Assembly: GCA_022376925.1 (NCBI GenBank) | Contig: JAIOJX010000006.1 | Span: 59,357,394-59,421,393, forward strand | From: Tragulus kanchil | Lineage: Eukaryota > Chordata > Mammalia > Artiodactyla > Tragulidae | Length of the DNA stretch: 64,000 bases | Direction of reading: 5' to 3' | Shown: positions 45,818-58,781 of the stretch, one piece after another | Layout: each line of letters starts with the position of its first letter | How positions within the stretch are numbered: position 1 is the stretch's first letter | The notes under the pieces: model-generated | What the model was told of the DNA's origin: nothing | Database searches by the model: none | The model's input: the letters and a program-made list of their open reading frames with translations, nothing else | Program-made: the position numbers and the translations under genes

Positions 45818-46580
45818 CATGCTCACTTGCTAAGTTGTGTCCAAATCTTTATGACCACATGGACTATAGTCTGCTAGACTCCTCTATCCATGGGACATCG
45901 AAAATGAATCAAAGTTAGAAGATCTAGAAGTCACAAAGGCAGTGAAACATACTGAAAAAATACCCATATTACAATTTATTATTCCATTAATTCCTGAAAA
46001 CAGTGGATTCATAGATCACAGATGTGCCTGTGTGTCTGTTGGTTGTTTAAAGAAAGAGTTTGACTAAACAGTTTCTGTGGGGTTTCTGATATTTCCTTTG
46101 CCTATATAGTTACCTATGAGTCATATGTGCCTATGCTTGAAAAAATACATTAAAATAATCAAAGCAAAAATTCTAGATCTGGAGTCAGTCGTAGGCATCC
46201 CTGGTGGCTCAGATGCACAGAACCTGCCTGCCAATACATGAGATGCAGGTTTGATCCCTGAGTTGGGAAGATACCCTGGAGAAGGAAATGGCAACCCACT
46301 CTAAAATTCTTGCCTGGGATATCCCATGGACAGAGGAGCCTAGAGACCTAAAGGCCATGGAGTTGCAAGAGATTCAGATACAACTAAGTGACTAAACAGT
46401 CCAATTCAATCAGAGTCAGTCACACCTGGGATTTTAGTTTGCTTGGAATATTTCATATCTGCTGACTTCTGCCTACCTTGACCTCTATCTGCTGTCTCCT
46501 GCTATATTCCTACTATTTGTGTTTTCATCTTTTTCCAAATTAATCAGACTGAAATTGTGTAACCTCCATTTCAAGGACTT

Positions 46581-47040
46581 TGTGGGGCCCTGAAGGAAAG
46601 AGGGCTTTTGCAAGCATAAGGAAACTTAAGCACATTTGCAGTTTGGTACTAAAAGGACGCCGACAGGAAGAGACAGGGCGTGATCTAAGGTCCATTGTCA
46701 AAACTTCTGATTGATCCCCCTGGTTTCCGCGCTCTGGGCAATGCCGGCTCACCATGAGTTCCTATTGCAATGTAAATGCGCGGTTGCTCGACCTTTAGCT
46801 TGATTGGTGTAACTATAGGAAGTCTCTTGCAAACCCCCCTTTTCGTTTGCCTATAAAAACTGTTAGTTTACTCTAATAAAGCGGAACTACTTCGATGGAA
46901 CCCCTGTCGCGTCTGATTGTCCCCTGCCTTCAGTCAGGGGGCTGCGGGGCGGACAGTTCAAGATTTGCCTTTCTCCGAGATCTCCCGGTTCCGCCAGGAG
47001 TAATCCCTGCTGCCTTCCCTTTCTGCGGAAGGTCCCCGCA
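46581..47040 (+). mobile_element. Solo LTR of ERV family A with perfect 6-bp target duplication
   Basis: The 460-base LTR runs from TGTGGGGCCC to CCCCGCA. TATAAAA is at 46852-46858 and AATAAA at 46875-46880. GGACTT lies on both sides (46575-46580 and 47041-47046). This defines the family A ends and its 6-base target duplication independently of the provirus. Confidence 0.95.
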
Positions 47041-47046
47041 GGACTT

Positions 47047-48627
47047 GAGTTCCGTATATCTGGATGTTTATGACCTGCAGCAGTTTTCAACTTTTAGCTG
47101 GTTCATCTCCAGCCTGCACTTCTGTCCAGTTTGACTCTTGACCAGATTTATTCATCTGCTCTGCAGGACTTGAGCGTAAAAAAATAGATTGAATTTTTAT
47201 GCTTATATCAAACAGTAGAAAATCCTCCTGCTACTTCTGAATTGAGGTGAATAATTATGAGGTAATTGCTCCTTAAAGTGCACAGCTTGATGTGTAGTAC
47301 AGCTGTTGTAGTATATATTTTGTTTATTGTCTGATGGTTGAGTCTACAAAAGCAAGTGTGTTATATGTTCAGTAAGCAATCTTTTTGCATAAACTATAAA
47401 AAAGAGCATAATTTCACAATTACTTAAAATCTTTGTAATAAACATATAGATGAGGTGCTACTTTAAAAATAGAGTAAAAGTGTTTTCTTGATATTTTAAG
47501 ATTGCTTGTTTTAGATATTTTCTTATTATTTGAAATATTTGCTAATAAAATACTACAAAGCTGCAAAGTTTCTATGCCCAATGCTTTATTCTATTTAAAG
47601 ATACCCTGTCCGAAAGATGAAAAACTACATTTCTGAAATATCTCACTGCAGTTAGACATAAAAAAAACCTCATTACCCTTGATCATACATTTTTGATATT
47701 CCTGGCTGTCATGGTGTTTAGGGGCAAAATCTTTTCCTCAGTTTATTAGCATTTGTTTCCTAGTAACCTGTCTCTGACTCTTCATATACTTCTGCTCTCC
47801 ATGAAAATTCAGTTCATGTTAACACTTAATAAAACCTTTACTTTCACTAAATAATAAGGGATTTTGTTTTCTTCCAATTTTGTTTCGATTGAGACAGTTG
47901 TGATGGCAAGTAAACCTAAAGTATCTGTATAGAGTAAATTTGTTGTTGAATTGTTATTTAATACTACAGTATATATTGATTAAAAAATAAGAAAAATTGA
48001 AATGGAAAAGATTGGAAATAAAGAGTAAGAGAGCAAAGAGACAAAAAGGAAAGAATGAATTTGTAATGATACATATTAATAGCTATCTAATAAGACAGAA
48101 GCTCACACACAAGACTGAAGGAATAGCGTGTCAGAGCATGACTGAGCTCCAACCACTTGGCCTCCATGAGAAGCTACTTTCTAAGATAATCTTGACTCCT
48201 CTCCCTGTGCTTTTTCCATCTCTACTCCTTTGGAGTAACTCCAAGTAACTCCAGTAACTCCACGCAGGTTACTGATTTGAGAAAATGAATGGTTCATGCT
48301 TTCTCATTTCTAGCTAGGTTTTCTTTGCTTCTAGATGTCATTAGTTTTAGAGGCACAGTCCATTTGGAAAAACTCTGGAGTATTTCATCATGGTTAATGA
48401 CTAGACGGATAAATTTAATTGTGCAGTACAGTACTTCAGAAGCCCACTGCTGGCATAGAGCTAAGTCAAGCTCCTCAGTCTCACCTATTATGAAGTTAGC
48501 ATTTTTATTTCCATTTCTGTAATTCCTGGGGCTCTCTCTAAATTATTTCTATATTTTCCAAGAAAATAGGGAAGTTATTTATTGATTATTAAAGTGTAAA
48601 CAGTGGAGTGTATTATGGGGAGATTTT
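47047..48627. other. Unrecognised AT-rich DNA
   Basis: Apart from the D16 duplication (starting at 47637) I see no gene or known repeat. Two open frames (48001-48248 and 48289-48522) show no recognisable motif. Confidence 0.55.
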
Positions 48628-49852
48628 GTTGTTGTTGCTTAGTCACGTCTGACTTTTTGTGACCCCATGGTGTGCAGCAAACCAGACTTCCCTATCCTTC
48701 ACTATTTCTCCCATTGACTTGATAAGTTTTTTCCCCCTCATTCAAATATCTCACTGCAGTTAGACATAAAAAAAACCTCATTACCCTTGATCATACATTT
48801 TTGATATTCCTGGCTGTCATGGTGTTTAGGGGCAAAATCTTTTCCTCAGTTTATTAGCATTTGTTTCCTAGTAACCTGTCTCTGACTCTTCATATACTTC
48901 TGCTCTCCATGAAAATTCAGTTCATGTTAACACTTAATAAAACCTTTACTTTCACTAAATAATAAGGGATTTTGTTTTCTTCCAATTTTGTTTCGATTGA
49001 GACAGTTGTGATGGCAAGTAAACCTAAAGTATCTGTATAGAGTAAATTTGTTGTTGAATTGTTATTTAATACTACAGTATATATTGATTAAAAAATAAGA
49101 AAAATTGAAATGGAAAAGATTGGAAATAAAGAGTAAGAGAGCAAAGAGACAAAAAGGAAAGAATGAATTTGTAATGATACATATTAATAGCTATCTAATA
49201 AGACAGAAGCTCACACACAAGACTGAAGGAATAGCGTGTCAGAGCATGACTGAGCTCCAACCACTTGGCCTCCATGAGAAGCTACTTTCTAAGATAATCT
49301 TGACTCCTCTCCCTGTGCTTTTTCCATCTCTACTCCTTTGGAGTAACTCCAAGTAACTCCAGTAACTCCACGCAGGTTACTGATTTGAGAAAATGAATGG
49401 TTCATGCTTTCTCATTTCTAGCTAGGTTTTCTTTGCTTCTAGATGTCATTAGTTTTAGAGGCACAGTCCATTTGGAAAAACTCTGGAGTATTTCATCATG
49501 GTTAATGACTAGACGGATAAATTTAATTGTGCAGTACAGTACTTCAGAAGCCCACTGCTGGCATAGAGCTAAGTCAAGCTCCTCAGTCTCACCTATTATG
49601 AAGTTAGCATTTTTATTTCCATTTCTGTAATTCCTGGGGCTCTCTCTAAATTATTTCTATATTTTCCAAGAAAATAGGGAAGTTATTTATTGATTATTAA
49701 AGTGTAAACAGTGGAGTGTATTATGGGGAGATTTTGTTGTTGTTGCTTAGTCACGTCTGACTTTTTGTGACCCCATGGTGTGCAGCAAACCAGACTTCCC
49801 TATCCTTCACTATCTCCCAGAGTTGCTCTAACTCATGCCATTGACTTGATAA
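47637..49852 (+). repeat. Tandem duplication D16
   Basis: Unit 1 is 47637-48725 and unit 2 is 48745-49852, at an offset of 1108. The end of unit 1 (48700-48745) is a damaged, shortened version of the unit 2 end. Confidence 0.95.
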
Positions 49853-49892
49853 TGCCATCCAATCATCTCATCTTCTGTCACCCCCTGCTTCT
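49735..49892 (-). mobile_element. BovB 3' terminus, antisense, left of the family B LTR
   Basis: The (TTG)n start, 'cttagtcacgtctgactt' and 'tgaccccatggtgtgcagc' are the reverse of a BovB 3' end. The same element continues at 51838-52105, to the right of the family B LTR. Other copies by duplication lie at 48628-48720 (cut) and 50829-50986. Confidence 0.82.
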
Positions 49893-50734
49893 TGTCAATT
49901 ACAAATTGGCACTTAGCAATTACATTGCCAATGATTGAACAGCAAGGGCTTTTGCCATCTGCCTCTGTGGAGATTTACATCCATGCTGTGATAGCTGCTT
50001 ATCTTCAACAACCCCTGAGGGAGTTCAGGGTGGAGTGAGGCACTCTGTGCTCCAGGGAATCTGGTGGTACAGGTCTTTAGACAGGTGGATGTTTTTAGGA
50101 ACAGATTTTGTTATCTCAATCCTTGCATCTTCTCATACCTAGAAAAATTAATCTCTTCGTGGTTACATCAGATCCTCATGACTAACCAAAAACCCCCTTT
50201 GCAAAATGAGTGTTTAATGGTATTAAAACCCCTCTTCATCAAAACATTTTGTATTGGGCTTCCCTGGTGGTCCAGTGGGTAAGGATAACGCCTTACAGTG
50301 CAAGGGGCGCCGGTTCGATCCCTGGCCTGGGAAGCGGCTCCCTGTGCCACGGAGCGGCTGGACTGATGTGTCCAATTGCCAAGTTGAAGCTCTGGAGCGC
50401 ATGTGCCCAGAGCCGGTGCTCTGCGACAACAGAGGCCACTGCGATGGGAGGCCCACAAGAGCCAAAGAACAAAGACTGATGAAAATAGACAAATGAAAGA
50501 CCAATAGAAGTGGCCCACCTACCCACTCCCTCCCCAACCTGCCCCCCTCAAAAATAAATAAATGAATAAATGTTAAAAAAAAAAAAAAAACATTATGTAT
50601 TGTTTTTCCTCCTGCTGCCTCTTTGAAGTAGTCTTTCAGGTTAGCTAGAGTGCTGCCTCCTAGACTGGAGTCCTAATTTTGCTCCCCATAAAACATAACT
50701 TGCAACTCTCAAGTTGTTCATCTTTTAGTTAACA
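49893..50734 (+). mobile_element. Family B LTR with a CHR SINE inside, copy 1
   Basis: It starts TGTCAATTACAAATTGGC and ends TTTTAGTTAACA, so TG...CA. A CHR-type SINE interrupts it at 50256-50589. It is the most complete family B copy and is inserted in a BovB element. No clear target duplication was found. Confidence 0.82.
50256..50589 (+). mobile_element. CHR-type SINE in the family B LTR, copy 1
   Basis: The head is GGGCTTCCCTGGTGGTCCAG, with a B-box-like GTTCGATCCC. The tail is (AAATAAATG)-like plus poly(A). ACATTTTGTATT before and ACATTATGTATT after are a one-mismatch target duplication. Confidence 0.9.
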
Positions 50735-50986
50735 CGTCATGCCCTCATTTAAATGGAGTCTATTATGGTAGTTTTTTTTGTATTTTTTTTTTGTTAAAAG
50801 AACAGTGGAGTGTATTATGGGGAGATTTTGTTGTTGTTGCTTAGTCACGTCTGACTTTTTGTGACCCCATGGTGTGCAGCAAACCAGACTTCCCTATCCT
50901 TCACTATCTCCCAGAGTTGCTCTAACTCATGCCATTGACTTGATAATGCCATCCAATCATCTCATCTTCTGTCACCCCCTGCTTCT

Positions 50987-51829
50987 TGTCAATTACAAAT
51001 TGGCACTTAGCAATTACATTGCCAATGATTGAACAGCAAGGGCTTTTGCCATCTGCCTCTGTGGAGATTTACATCCATGCTGTGATAGCTGCTTATCTTC
51101 AACAACCCCTGAGGGAGTTCAGGGTGGAGTGAGGCACTCTGTGCTCCAGGGAATCTGGTGGTACAGGTCTTTAGACAGGTGGATGTTTTTAGGAACAGAT
51201 TTTGTTATCTCAATCCTTGCATCTTCTCATACCTAGAAAAATTAATCTCTTCGTGGTTACATCAGATCCTCATGACTAACCAAAAACCCCCTTTGCAAAA
51301 TGAGTGTTTAATGGTATTAAAACCCCTCTTCATCAAAACATTTTGTATTGGGCTTCCCTGGTGGTCCAGTGGGTAAGGATAACGCCTTACAGTGCAAGGG
51401 GCGCCGGTTCGATCCCTGGCCTGGGAAGCGGCTCCCTGTGCCACGGAGCGGCTGGACTGATGTGTCCAATTGCCAAGTTGAAGCTCTGGAGCGCATGTGC
51501 CCAGAGCCGGTGCTCTGCGACAACAGAGGCCACTGCGATGGGAGGCCCACAAGAGCCAAAGAACAAAGACTGATGAAAATAGACAAATGAAAGACCAATA
51601 GAAGTGGCCCACCTACCCACTCCCTCCCCAACCTGCCCCCCTCAAAAATAAATAAATGAATAAATGTTAAAAAAAAAAAAAAACATTATGTATTGTTTTT
51701 CCTCCTGCTGCCTCTTTGAAGTAGTCTTTCAGGTTAGCTAGAGTGCTGCCTCCTAGACTGGAGTCCTAATTTTGCTCCCCATAAAACATAACTTGCAACT
51801 CTCAAGTTGTTCATCTTTTTTAGTTAACA
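50987..51829 (+). mobile_element. Family B LTR with a CHR SINE inside, copy 2 (D17)
   Basis: It repeats 49893-50734, including the nested SINE (51350-51683). It differs mainly at the end, where copy 2 has two extra T before AGTTAACA and one extra T after it. Confidence 0.82.
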
Positions 51830-51837
51830 TCGTCATG

Positions 51838-52105
51838 CCCTCATTTTTTCCCAGAATCAGGGTCTTTTTCAATGAGTAGGCTCTTCACATCAGGTGGTCA
51901 AAGTATTGGAGCTTCAGCATCAATCTTTCCAATGAATATTCAGGGTTGATTTCCTTTAGTATTGACTGGCTTGATCTATTTGCTGTCCAAGGGTCCCTTA
52001 GGAGTCTTCTCCAGTGCCACATTTTGAAAGCACCAATTCTTAGCTGCTCAGCCTCTTTATGGTCCAACTCTCACATCCATATATGACCACTGGAAAAATA
52101 TGGGT
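51838..52105 (-). mobile_element. BovB LINE 3' region, antisense, right of the family B LTR
   Basis: Text such as 'atcaggtggtcaaagtattg' and 'ggagtcttctccagtgccac' is reversed BovB. It continues the element interrupted by the LTR. Copy 2 is at 52946-53210 (D18). Confidence 0.85.
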
Positions 52106-52109
52106 AGTT

Positions 52110-52616
52110 TTAAAATTCCATCTAACCTTTCCAGCATTTCTTAGTTGGATGGTAGAGCCTGTCTATGGGGACTTCTAGATCTCCCCCTTAATAAATAAAC
52201 TGCTCCATTCAGCCTTGTTGGAGAGACAGTGATTCTTTTGCCATGTTTTGCATCATATGATCTAACCCCTTAACAACATGCAACTAGACTGATTTGAACA
52301 CATTTGGAAACCTGTCCTGACATAGGTAATAATTATCTATCATAGAATTTCTTTAAGAAGTTATCTACTTTATTATAAGGTAATATGGTACCAAAATAAG
52401 CAAGTATTAAATCCCAGATTTTTCATATGTATTATTTTCTAATTCTATAATAGTTTTTCCACAATATATCATCCTATAGAAATTACAAGTAGGCTATAGA
52501 ACTAATCTTTGTGATTAAAATCATTAGATATTATATTATCAACTAATAAATATTGCTAGTATTAGGTACTCATGCTGTTTTATGACAAGAATATTTCCTT
52601 TCAAAACACGTTTTTT
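52110..52616. other. Unrecognised AT-rich DNA
   Basis: No gene or repeat recognised. It recurs at 53215-53716 (D18) and its right part again at 54500-54805 (D19). Confidence 0.55.
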
Positions 52617-53409
52617 TTTTTTTTTATGGGGACCCCCCGGAGCGGCTGGACTGATGTGTCCAATTGCCAAGTTGAAGCTCTGGGCGCATAAAAAGGGGGG
52701 GTTTCAAAAATAAATGGCCCACCTACCCACTCCCTCCAACCTGCCCTCAAAAATAAATAAATGAATAAATGTTAAAAAAAAAAAAAAAACATTATGTATT
52801 GTTTTTCCTCCTGCTGCCTCTTTGAAGTAGTCTTTCAGGTTAGCTAGAGTGCTGCCTCCTAGACTGGAGTCCTAATTTTGCTCCCCATAAAACATAACTT
52901 GCAACTCTCAAGTTGTTCATCTTTTTTAGTTAACATCGTCATGCCCTCATTTTTTCCCAGAATCAGGGTCTTTTTCAATGAGTAGGCTCTTCACATCAGG
53001 TGGTCAAAGTATTGGAGCTTCAGCATCAATCTTTCCAATGAATATTCAGGGTTGATTTCCTTTAGTATTGACTGGCTTGATCTATTTGCTGTCCAAGGGT
53101 CCCTTAGGAGTCTTCTCCAGTGCCACATTTTGAAAGCACCAATTCTTAGCTGCTCAGCCTCTTTATGGTCCAACTCTCACATCCATATATGACCACTGGA
53201 AAAATATGGGTAGTTTTAAAATTCCATCTAACCTTTCCAGCATTTCTTAGTTGGATGGTAGAGCCTGTCTATGGGGACTTCTAGATCTCCCCCTTAATAA
53301 ATAAACTGCTCCATTCAGCCTTGTTGGAGAGACAGTGATTCTTTTGCCATGTTTTGCATCATATGATCTAACCCCTTAACAACATGCAACTAGACTGATT
53401 TGAACACAT

Positions 53410-55594
53410 TTGGAAACCTGTCCTGACATAGGTAATAATTATCTATCATAGAATTTCTTTAAGAAGTTATCTACTTTATTATAAGGTAATATGGTACCAA
53501 AATAAGCAAGTATTAAATCCCAGATTTTTCATATGTATTATTTTCTAATTCTATAATAGTTTTTCCACAATATATCATCCTATAGAAATTACAAGTAGGC
53601 TATAGAACTAATCTTTGTGATTAAAATCATTAGATATTATATTATCAACTAATAAATATTGCTAGTATTAGGTACTCATGCTGTTTTATGACAAGAATAT
53701 TTCCTTTCAAAACATTGTTTTCTCTGTTTTTTAAAAGAGATGATGTAATGAATTTATACTTCCGTTCTCTTTAATCCGGTTACACCATATGACACTGTTT
53801 TGTATTTATAATCTCCTAGAATTTTGGATGTGTTTCAAATAGAAAAAAAATTGTATTTGGCATTAACTTCTGTTGCTGCTGAGGAGTACTAATCTATCTA
53901 TATAGTAAAGATGTTCAATTTTCCTACATAATAAAACAGAGATTGAAACTGTGTGGAAAATAATGTTAAGTACCATTCATTAATATATACATTTGACACT
54001 CAGATATGGAGAGTTGATGGCTGGGCTTACCACACAGTGCTAATGGTAAAAAATACATCTGCCGATGCAGGAGACATAAGAGAAATGTTTTAACCCATAG
54101 GTTGGAAGAATCCCATGGAGAAGGGCCTAGAAACCCACTCCAATATTCTTGCTTGGAGAAATCCATGGACAAAGGAGCCGGTGGGCTGCAATTTATGGGA
54201 TCGCAAAGAATCACACATGACTGAATAGACATAGAATGCACACACTGAATCTTTAGGATAATTAATTCAGGCTAATACTTATTTGGCCTTAAAGTTTCAA
54301 CAGTTTGTCTTTAAAGTCAGTGTTTGTGATCCTGGATTCTGCTGTGTCCATGTCTGTATTTATTGCTGTTGACTCAGCGCTAGTCTTTTGTGCTGTTGAC
54401 TTCTGCTTTGTTATATCCACCCTGGAGCTTTTAAATGACAATTATCATGAAAAAACTTTGGATATAACCCACTATAATGTCTCTGTTTCAGTCTACTTGG
54501 AAACCTGTCCATGACATAGGTAAAATTAATTTTTTTCTATCATAGAATTTCTTTAAGAAGTTATCTACTTTATTATAAGGTAATATGGTACCAAAATAAG
54601 CAAGTATTAAATCCCAGATTTTTCATATGTATTATTTTCTAATTCTATAATAGTTTTTCCACAATATATCATCCTATAGAAATTACAAGTAGGCTATAGA
54701 ACTAATCTTTGTGATTAAAATCATTAGATATTATATTATCAACTAATAAATATTGCTAGTATTAGGTACTCATGCTGTTTTATGACAAGAATATTTCCTT
54801 TCAAAACATTGTTTTCTCTGTTTTTTAAAAGAGATGATGTAATGAATTTATACTTCCGTTCTCTTTAATCCGGTTACACCATATGACACTGTTTTGTTTT
54901 TATAATCTCCTAGAATTTTGGATGTGTTTCAAATAGAAAAAAAATTGTATTTGGCATTAACTTCTGTTGCTGCTGAGGAGTACTAATCTATCTATATAGT
55001 AAAGATGTTCAATTTTCCTACATAATAAAACAGAGATTGAAACTGTGTGGAAAATAATGTTAAGTACCATTCATTAATATATACATTTGACACTCAGATA
55101 TGGAGAGTTGATGGCTGGGCTTACCACACAGTGCTAATGGTAAAAAATACATCTGCCGATGCAGGAGACATAAGAGAAATGTTTTAACCCATAGGTTGGA
55201 AGAATCCCATGGAGAAGGGCCTAGAAACCCACTCCAATATTCTTGCTTGGAGAAATCCATGGACAAAGGAGCCGGTGGGCTGCAATTTATGGGATCGCAA
55301 AGAATCACACATGACTGAATAGACATAGAATGCACACACTGAATCTTTAGGATAATTAATTCAGGCTAATACTTATTTGGCCTTAAAGTTTCAACAGTTT
55401 GTCTTTAAAGTCAGTGTTTGTGATCCTGGATTCTGCTGTGTCCATGTCTGTATTTATTGCTGTTGACTCAGCGCTAGTCTTTTGTGCTGTTGACTTCTGC
55501 TTTGTTATATCCACCCTGGAGCTTTTAAATGACAATTATCATGAAAAAACTTTGGATATAACCCACTATAATGTCTCTGTTTCAGTCTACTTGA
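53410..55594 (+). repeat. Tandem duplication D19
   Basis: Unit 1 is 53410-54500 and unit 2 is 54501-55594, at an offset of 1094. The first 45 bases of unit 2 carry extra T and other errors. It overlaps D18. Confidence 0.95.
54024..54232 (+). mobile_element. Bov-tA SINE, sense (two copies by D19)
   Basis: The diverged head ('ttaccacacagtgctaatgg') and clear body ('aacccactccaatattcttg') and tail ('atcacacatgactgaatag') identify it. Copy 2 is at 55118-55326. Confidence 0.85.
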
Positions 55595-56030
55595 CCTGTG
55601 TCCTACCCCTTTAACAATAAGGAAGAAACAGTCACTTGTTAAAGCAACTTTGACTTGAAAGTTAATAAATTGCTTAATCCTAGCTTATTGTAATTATAGG
55701 TATATTTTAGGGAAATAAATGCAATAAATTTTGTTAACACAAAGCCCTATTGACAACCTGGAGCTAAAGTTTAGTAGATATTTGAGATTTGTTTTTAATG
55801 TTTTGATTATTCTATGATATATATTTTATAAAATTTGCTTGGGAAGTAAATGTTGAAGTTGAGTGATTTTCTGATTTAACCCTATCTCCTGTGGCAACTT
55901 GGAGGGGTGAAATCGGGAAGGATACGAAGGATATGAGGGGGAGGTTGTGGGGGGGCACATAGCTATACCTTTGATGGATACAGGTTGATGTGTGGCAGTA
56001 ATCAACAAAATTCTGAAAAAAAAATTAATT
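54240..56030. other. Unrecognised AT-rich DNA including D19
   Basis: Outside the duplicated Bov-tA, I see no gene or known repeat. Single-copy sequence starts at 55595. Confidence 0.5.
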
Positions 56031-56056
56031 AAATTTATAGATATAGATATAGATAT
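56030..56056. repeat. GATATA short tandem repeat
   Basis: About four units of ATAGAT/GATATA precede a Bov-tA, perhaps remnants of its insertion site. Confidence 0.7.
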
Positions 56057-56069
56057 CCTCTCACATTTA

Positions 56070-56284
56070 GGCATCCCAGGTAAGGCTGGTGGTAAAAAAC
56101 CTTCTTACCAATGCAGGAGACATAAGATACAGAGTTCAATCCCTGGGTCAGGAAGATCCCCTGGAGGAGGGCATTGCAACCCATTCCAGTTTTCTTACCT
56201 GGAGAATCCCATTGACAGAGAAATCTGGTGGATTATGGTCCATAGAGTTGCAAAGAGCTGGACACAACTGAAGCGACTTAGCAT
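56070..56284 (+). mobile_element. Bov-tA SINE, sense
   Basis: The head 'ggcatcccaggtaaggctgg', the body 'gaagatcccctggaggaggg' and the tail 'ggacacaactgaagcgactt' are clear. It is single-copy. Confidence 0.88.
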
Positions 56285-56289
56285 GTAAG

Positions 56290-57780
56290 GATCATTCAGG
56301 GTTTGGATTTTTCATTTTGTTTTTCTTGTTAGTTTATCAACTAAATTTCAAAGCTATTCTTTCCAAAAAGTTATGTGATCTATATATACTCAGCTGAAAT
56401 ATGTAAAAAGAGTATCTTTTGCCAGAAGGTGGCTTTCACAAAACTTGACATGCTGAATAACTGATAATTTATAAGTGATTTTTTTATGAGATGCTGCTCT
56501 TTGGGCCAAGAATTCAGGTGCTAATATATGATCCATATTGTCCCAGTGTCCAAGTCACTCTGAAAACTCAACACAACCAACTGGGTTCAGCCAGCCTTGA
56601 TGAAAACTGGTGGAGTCTCCTATGGTGAAAGGGATCAGGTGATTGAGAAGAAAGAAGTAAAAAGTTTGCTTCAGTCTTAAAAGTCAAATCACGTGATGCA
56701 GTGATGTCGCTGAAGAGAAAAAGCATGCATGACCTCATTGTTCTTAACCAGTTATATTAATAGTGGGACTAAAGCAAACAAAGAAACAAAAACAGTGGAT
56801 GCCTAAATCAGACAAACACACACAGTTTAAACAGGATTTAGAATTTGAAAGGAGGATAAGAAAATGCCTAAAACAAATAGCAAAATGAAAGCTTTCCAAT
56901 CTTCAAATTGAAATTCCTAAGGCAAGATTTAGCAAATGTTAAATTGAAGAAACACATATGTTAAAAGTATATAAAAACCAAGAATACTCTAACCATTTTT
57001 TTCTTTATAAGAATGCAAACAGAAGATAAGTTCAGTGTTCCTATTTTGGTAAACAAATTGAGAAAGAAAATAGATTAATGGAGAAAACAAATATTTTTGA
57101 ATATACATGTCCATTAAAATATATAAAATGAGTAATTGGCACCCCTGATGTATTCTAAAGTACACTTATTTAGTGATTACTTATTCTCCAGGAGGATGAA
57201 ATCACATAGAAGTGCTTTCTTCCTGTTGGTAAACATAATGTAATCCATGCTCTCAGTGGCCAGTTTAGAAAAGGTGTGAGTATTGAGGAGCAGAATCAGA
57301 TTGAAAATCCTTGGCTATTTCAAAGTGAAGCTAATGAAGCAATTCTGAGTTAAGCACACAGATGTGTTTAAAGTTATTGCTTTGCACCAAAAGTGAATCT
57401 TTGTCAACATGTTAGCAATAGTAGTCTTACATCTTTTTTTCAAGTTGATCACAACATAATGACTGTAGCTACATGTTTGACAAGACTAATTACGCTTTTG
57501 ACTTCATAATTTACCTGAAGTTTTGCTCCCACTATCTTTTCCTTTCCCTTGACCATTCTCTGATGGTAACACAACAATCCTACTTTTTAAATATATATTC
57601 TCTCTCTCAGTGATCCTCTCCCTTACCTCTACACCCCAGACCATTTCAGGAAAATTCTGCAAAAGTAAATTTTATACATAGAACTTTGTAGAAGTAGTAT
57701 AACTAAAATGACAATAGAAAATGAAGTGATCAAATGTCTAACAGACAGTGCTTTTATATGTTCTTTTCCTGTTTTTTTTT
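56290..57780. other. Unrecognised AT-rich DNA, single copy
   Basis: No gene, known repeat or duplication was found in this stretch. It could hold old diverged repeats that need a library search to identify. Confidence 0.5.
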
Positions 57781-58781
57781 TAATAATTTTATTTTATTTT
57801 TTTTAATTTTTAAGAAATTTTGTTGTTCACAGACATGTGTGTTCCCATAGCAGTCCATATGCATATCCCTGGCACCCGCCCCCTTCCCAGTACACCCCAT
57901 CCCACCCCTCCCAGCCATTGCACCTGGCCCCTGCAGGATCTCCTATTTCCACAGGGCAATAACAATAGCTATATTTTTTCACATATGATAGTATAGGTTT
58001 CCATGTTATTCCCTCTATGACTCCCACCCACTGTTCATACCCCACACTGTCCATATGTCTGTTCTGTATGTGTCTTTCCTCTCACTTCACTCCGTGTGTT
58101 ACGATTACCCTTTTACTAGATTCCATACGTATGTGTTAGTATATAGTGCTTGTCTTTCTCTTTCTGACTTACTTCACTTTTTGTGATAGGTTCTAGATCC
58201 AGCCACTTCATTAGGGCTGATTTTTCTACATTTCTTTTACAGCTAAGAAGTACCCCATTGTATATATGTACCAGAGTGTTTTTAATCCGTTCATTTGTCA
58301 GTGGACATCTAGGCTGCTTCCGTGTTCTGGCTATTGTATAGAGAGCTGCAGTGAACATTGGGGTACAGGTGATTCTTTCAGTTTTGATTTCATCAGGGTA
58401 TAAACCTCAGAGTGGGATTACTGGGTCGTATGGTGCTTCTGTTTTTAGTATTTTAAGAAACCTCCATTCTGTCTTCTATAGCAGCTGTATCAATTTGCAT
58501 TCCCACCAGCAATGCAAGTGGGTTCCTTTTTCTCCACACCCTCTCCAGCATTTATTGTCTGTCAATTTGTTGCTGATGATCATTCTGACTGACATGAGGT
58601 GATATCTCATTGTAGTTTTGTTTTGCTATGATTTTCTCCCATTCTGTGGGCTGTCGGTTCAGCTTTTTTGTAATTTCTTTTGCTGTACAAAAGCTTTTAA
58701 GTTTCATGAGGTCCCACGTGTTCACTTTTCTTTTTAGTTCCGCTATTCTAGTAGGCGGGTCATGGAAGTTATTGCATTGAT

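Larger units (their letters stand above)
44531..46697 (+). repeat. Tandem duplication D15
   Basis: Unit 1 is 44531-45609 and unit 2 is 45609-46697. The offset rises from 1080 to 1086-1088 because of the longer TA run in unit 2. Confidence 0.95.
49707..51846 (+). repeat. Tandem duplication D17
   Basis: Unit 1 is 49707-50749 and unit 2 is 50801-51846, at an offset of 1094. The junction 50750-50800 looks like a degraded duplicate of the unit start ('ggagtctattatgg' against 'ggagtgtattatgg'). Confidence 0.95.
51443..53716 (+). repeat. Tandem duplication D18
   Basis: Unit 1 is about 51443-52609 and unit 2 about 52638-53716, at an offset of 1106 beyond the start. The first 110 bases of unit 2 are a gapped, corrupted version of the SINE at 51443-51670. 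Confidence 0.93.

Noticed and set aside
48001..48522. Possible small host genes in paired open frames (also at 49109-49630)
   Set aside because: The frames are under 85 codons, show no motif, lie in AT-rich unassigned DNA and appear twice only because of D16.
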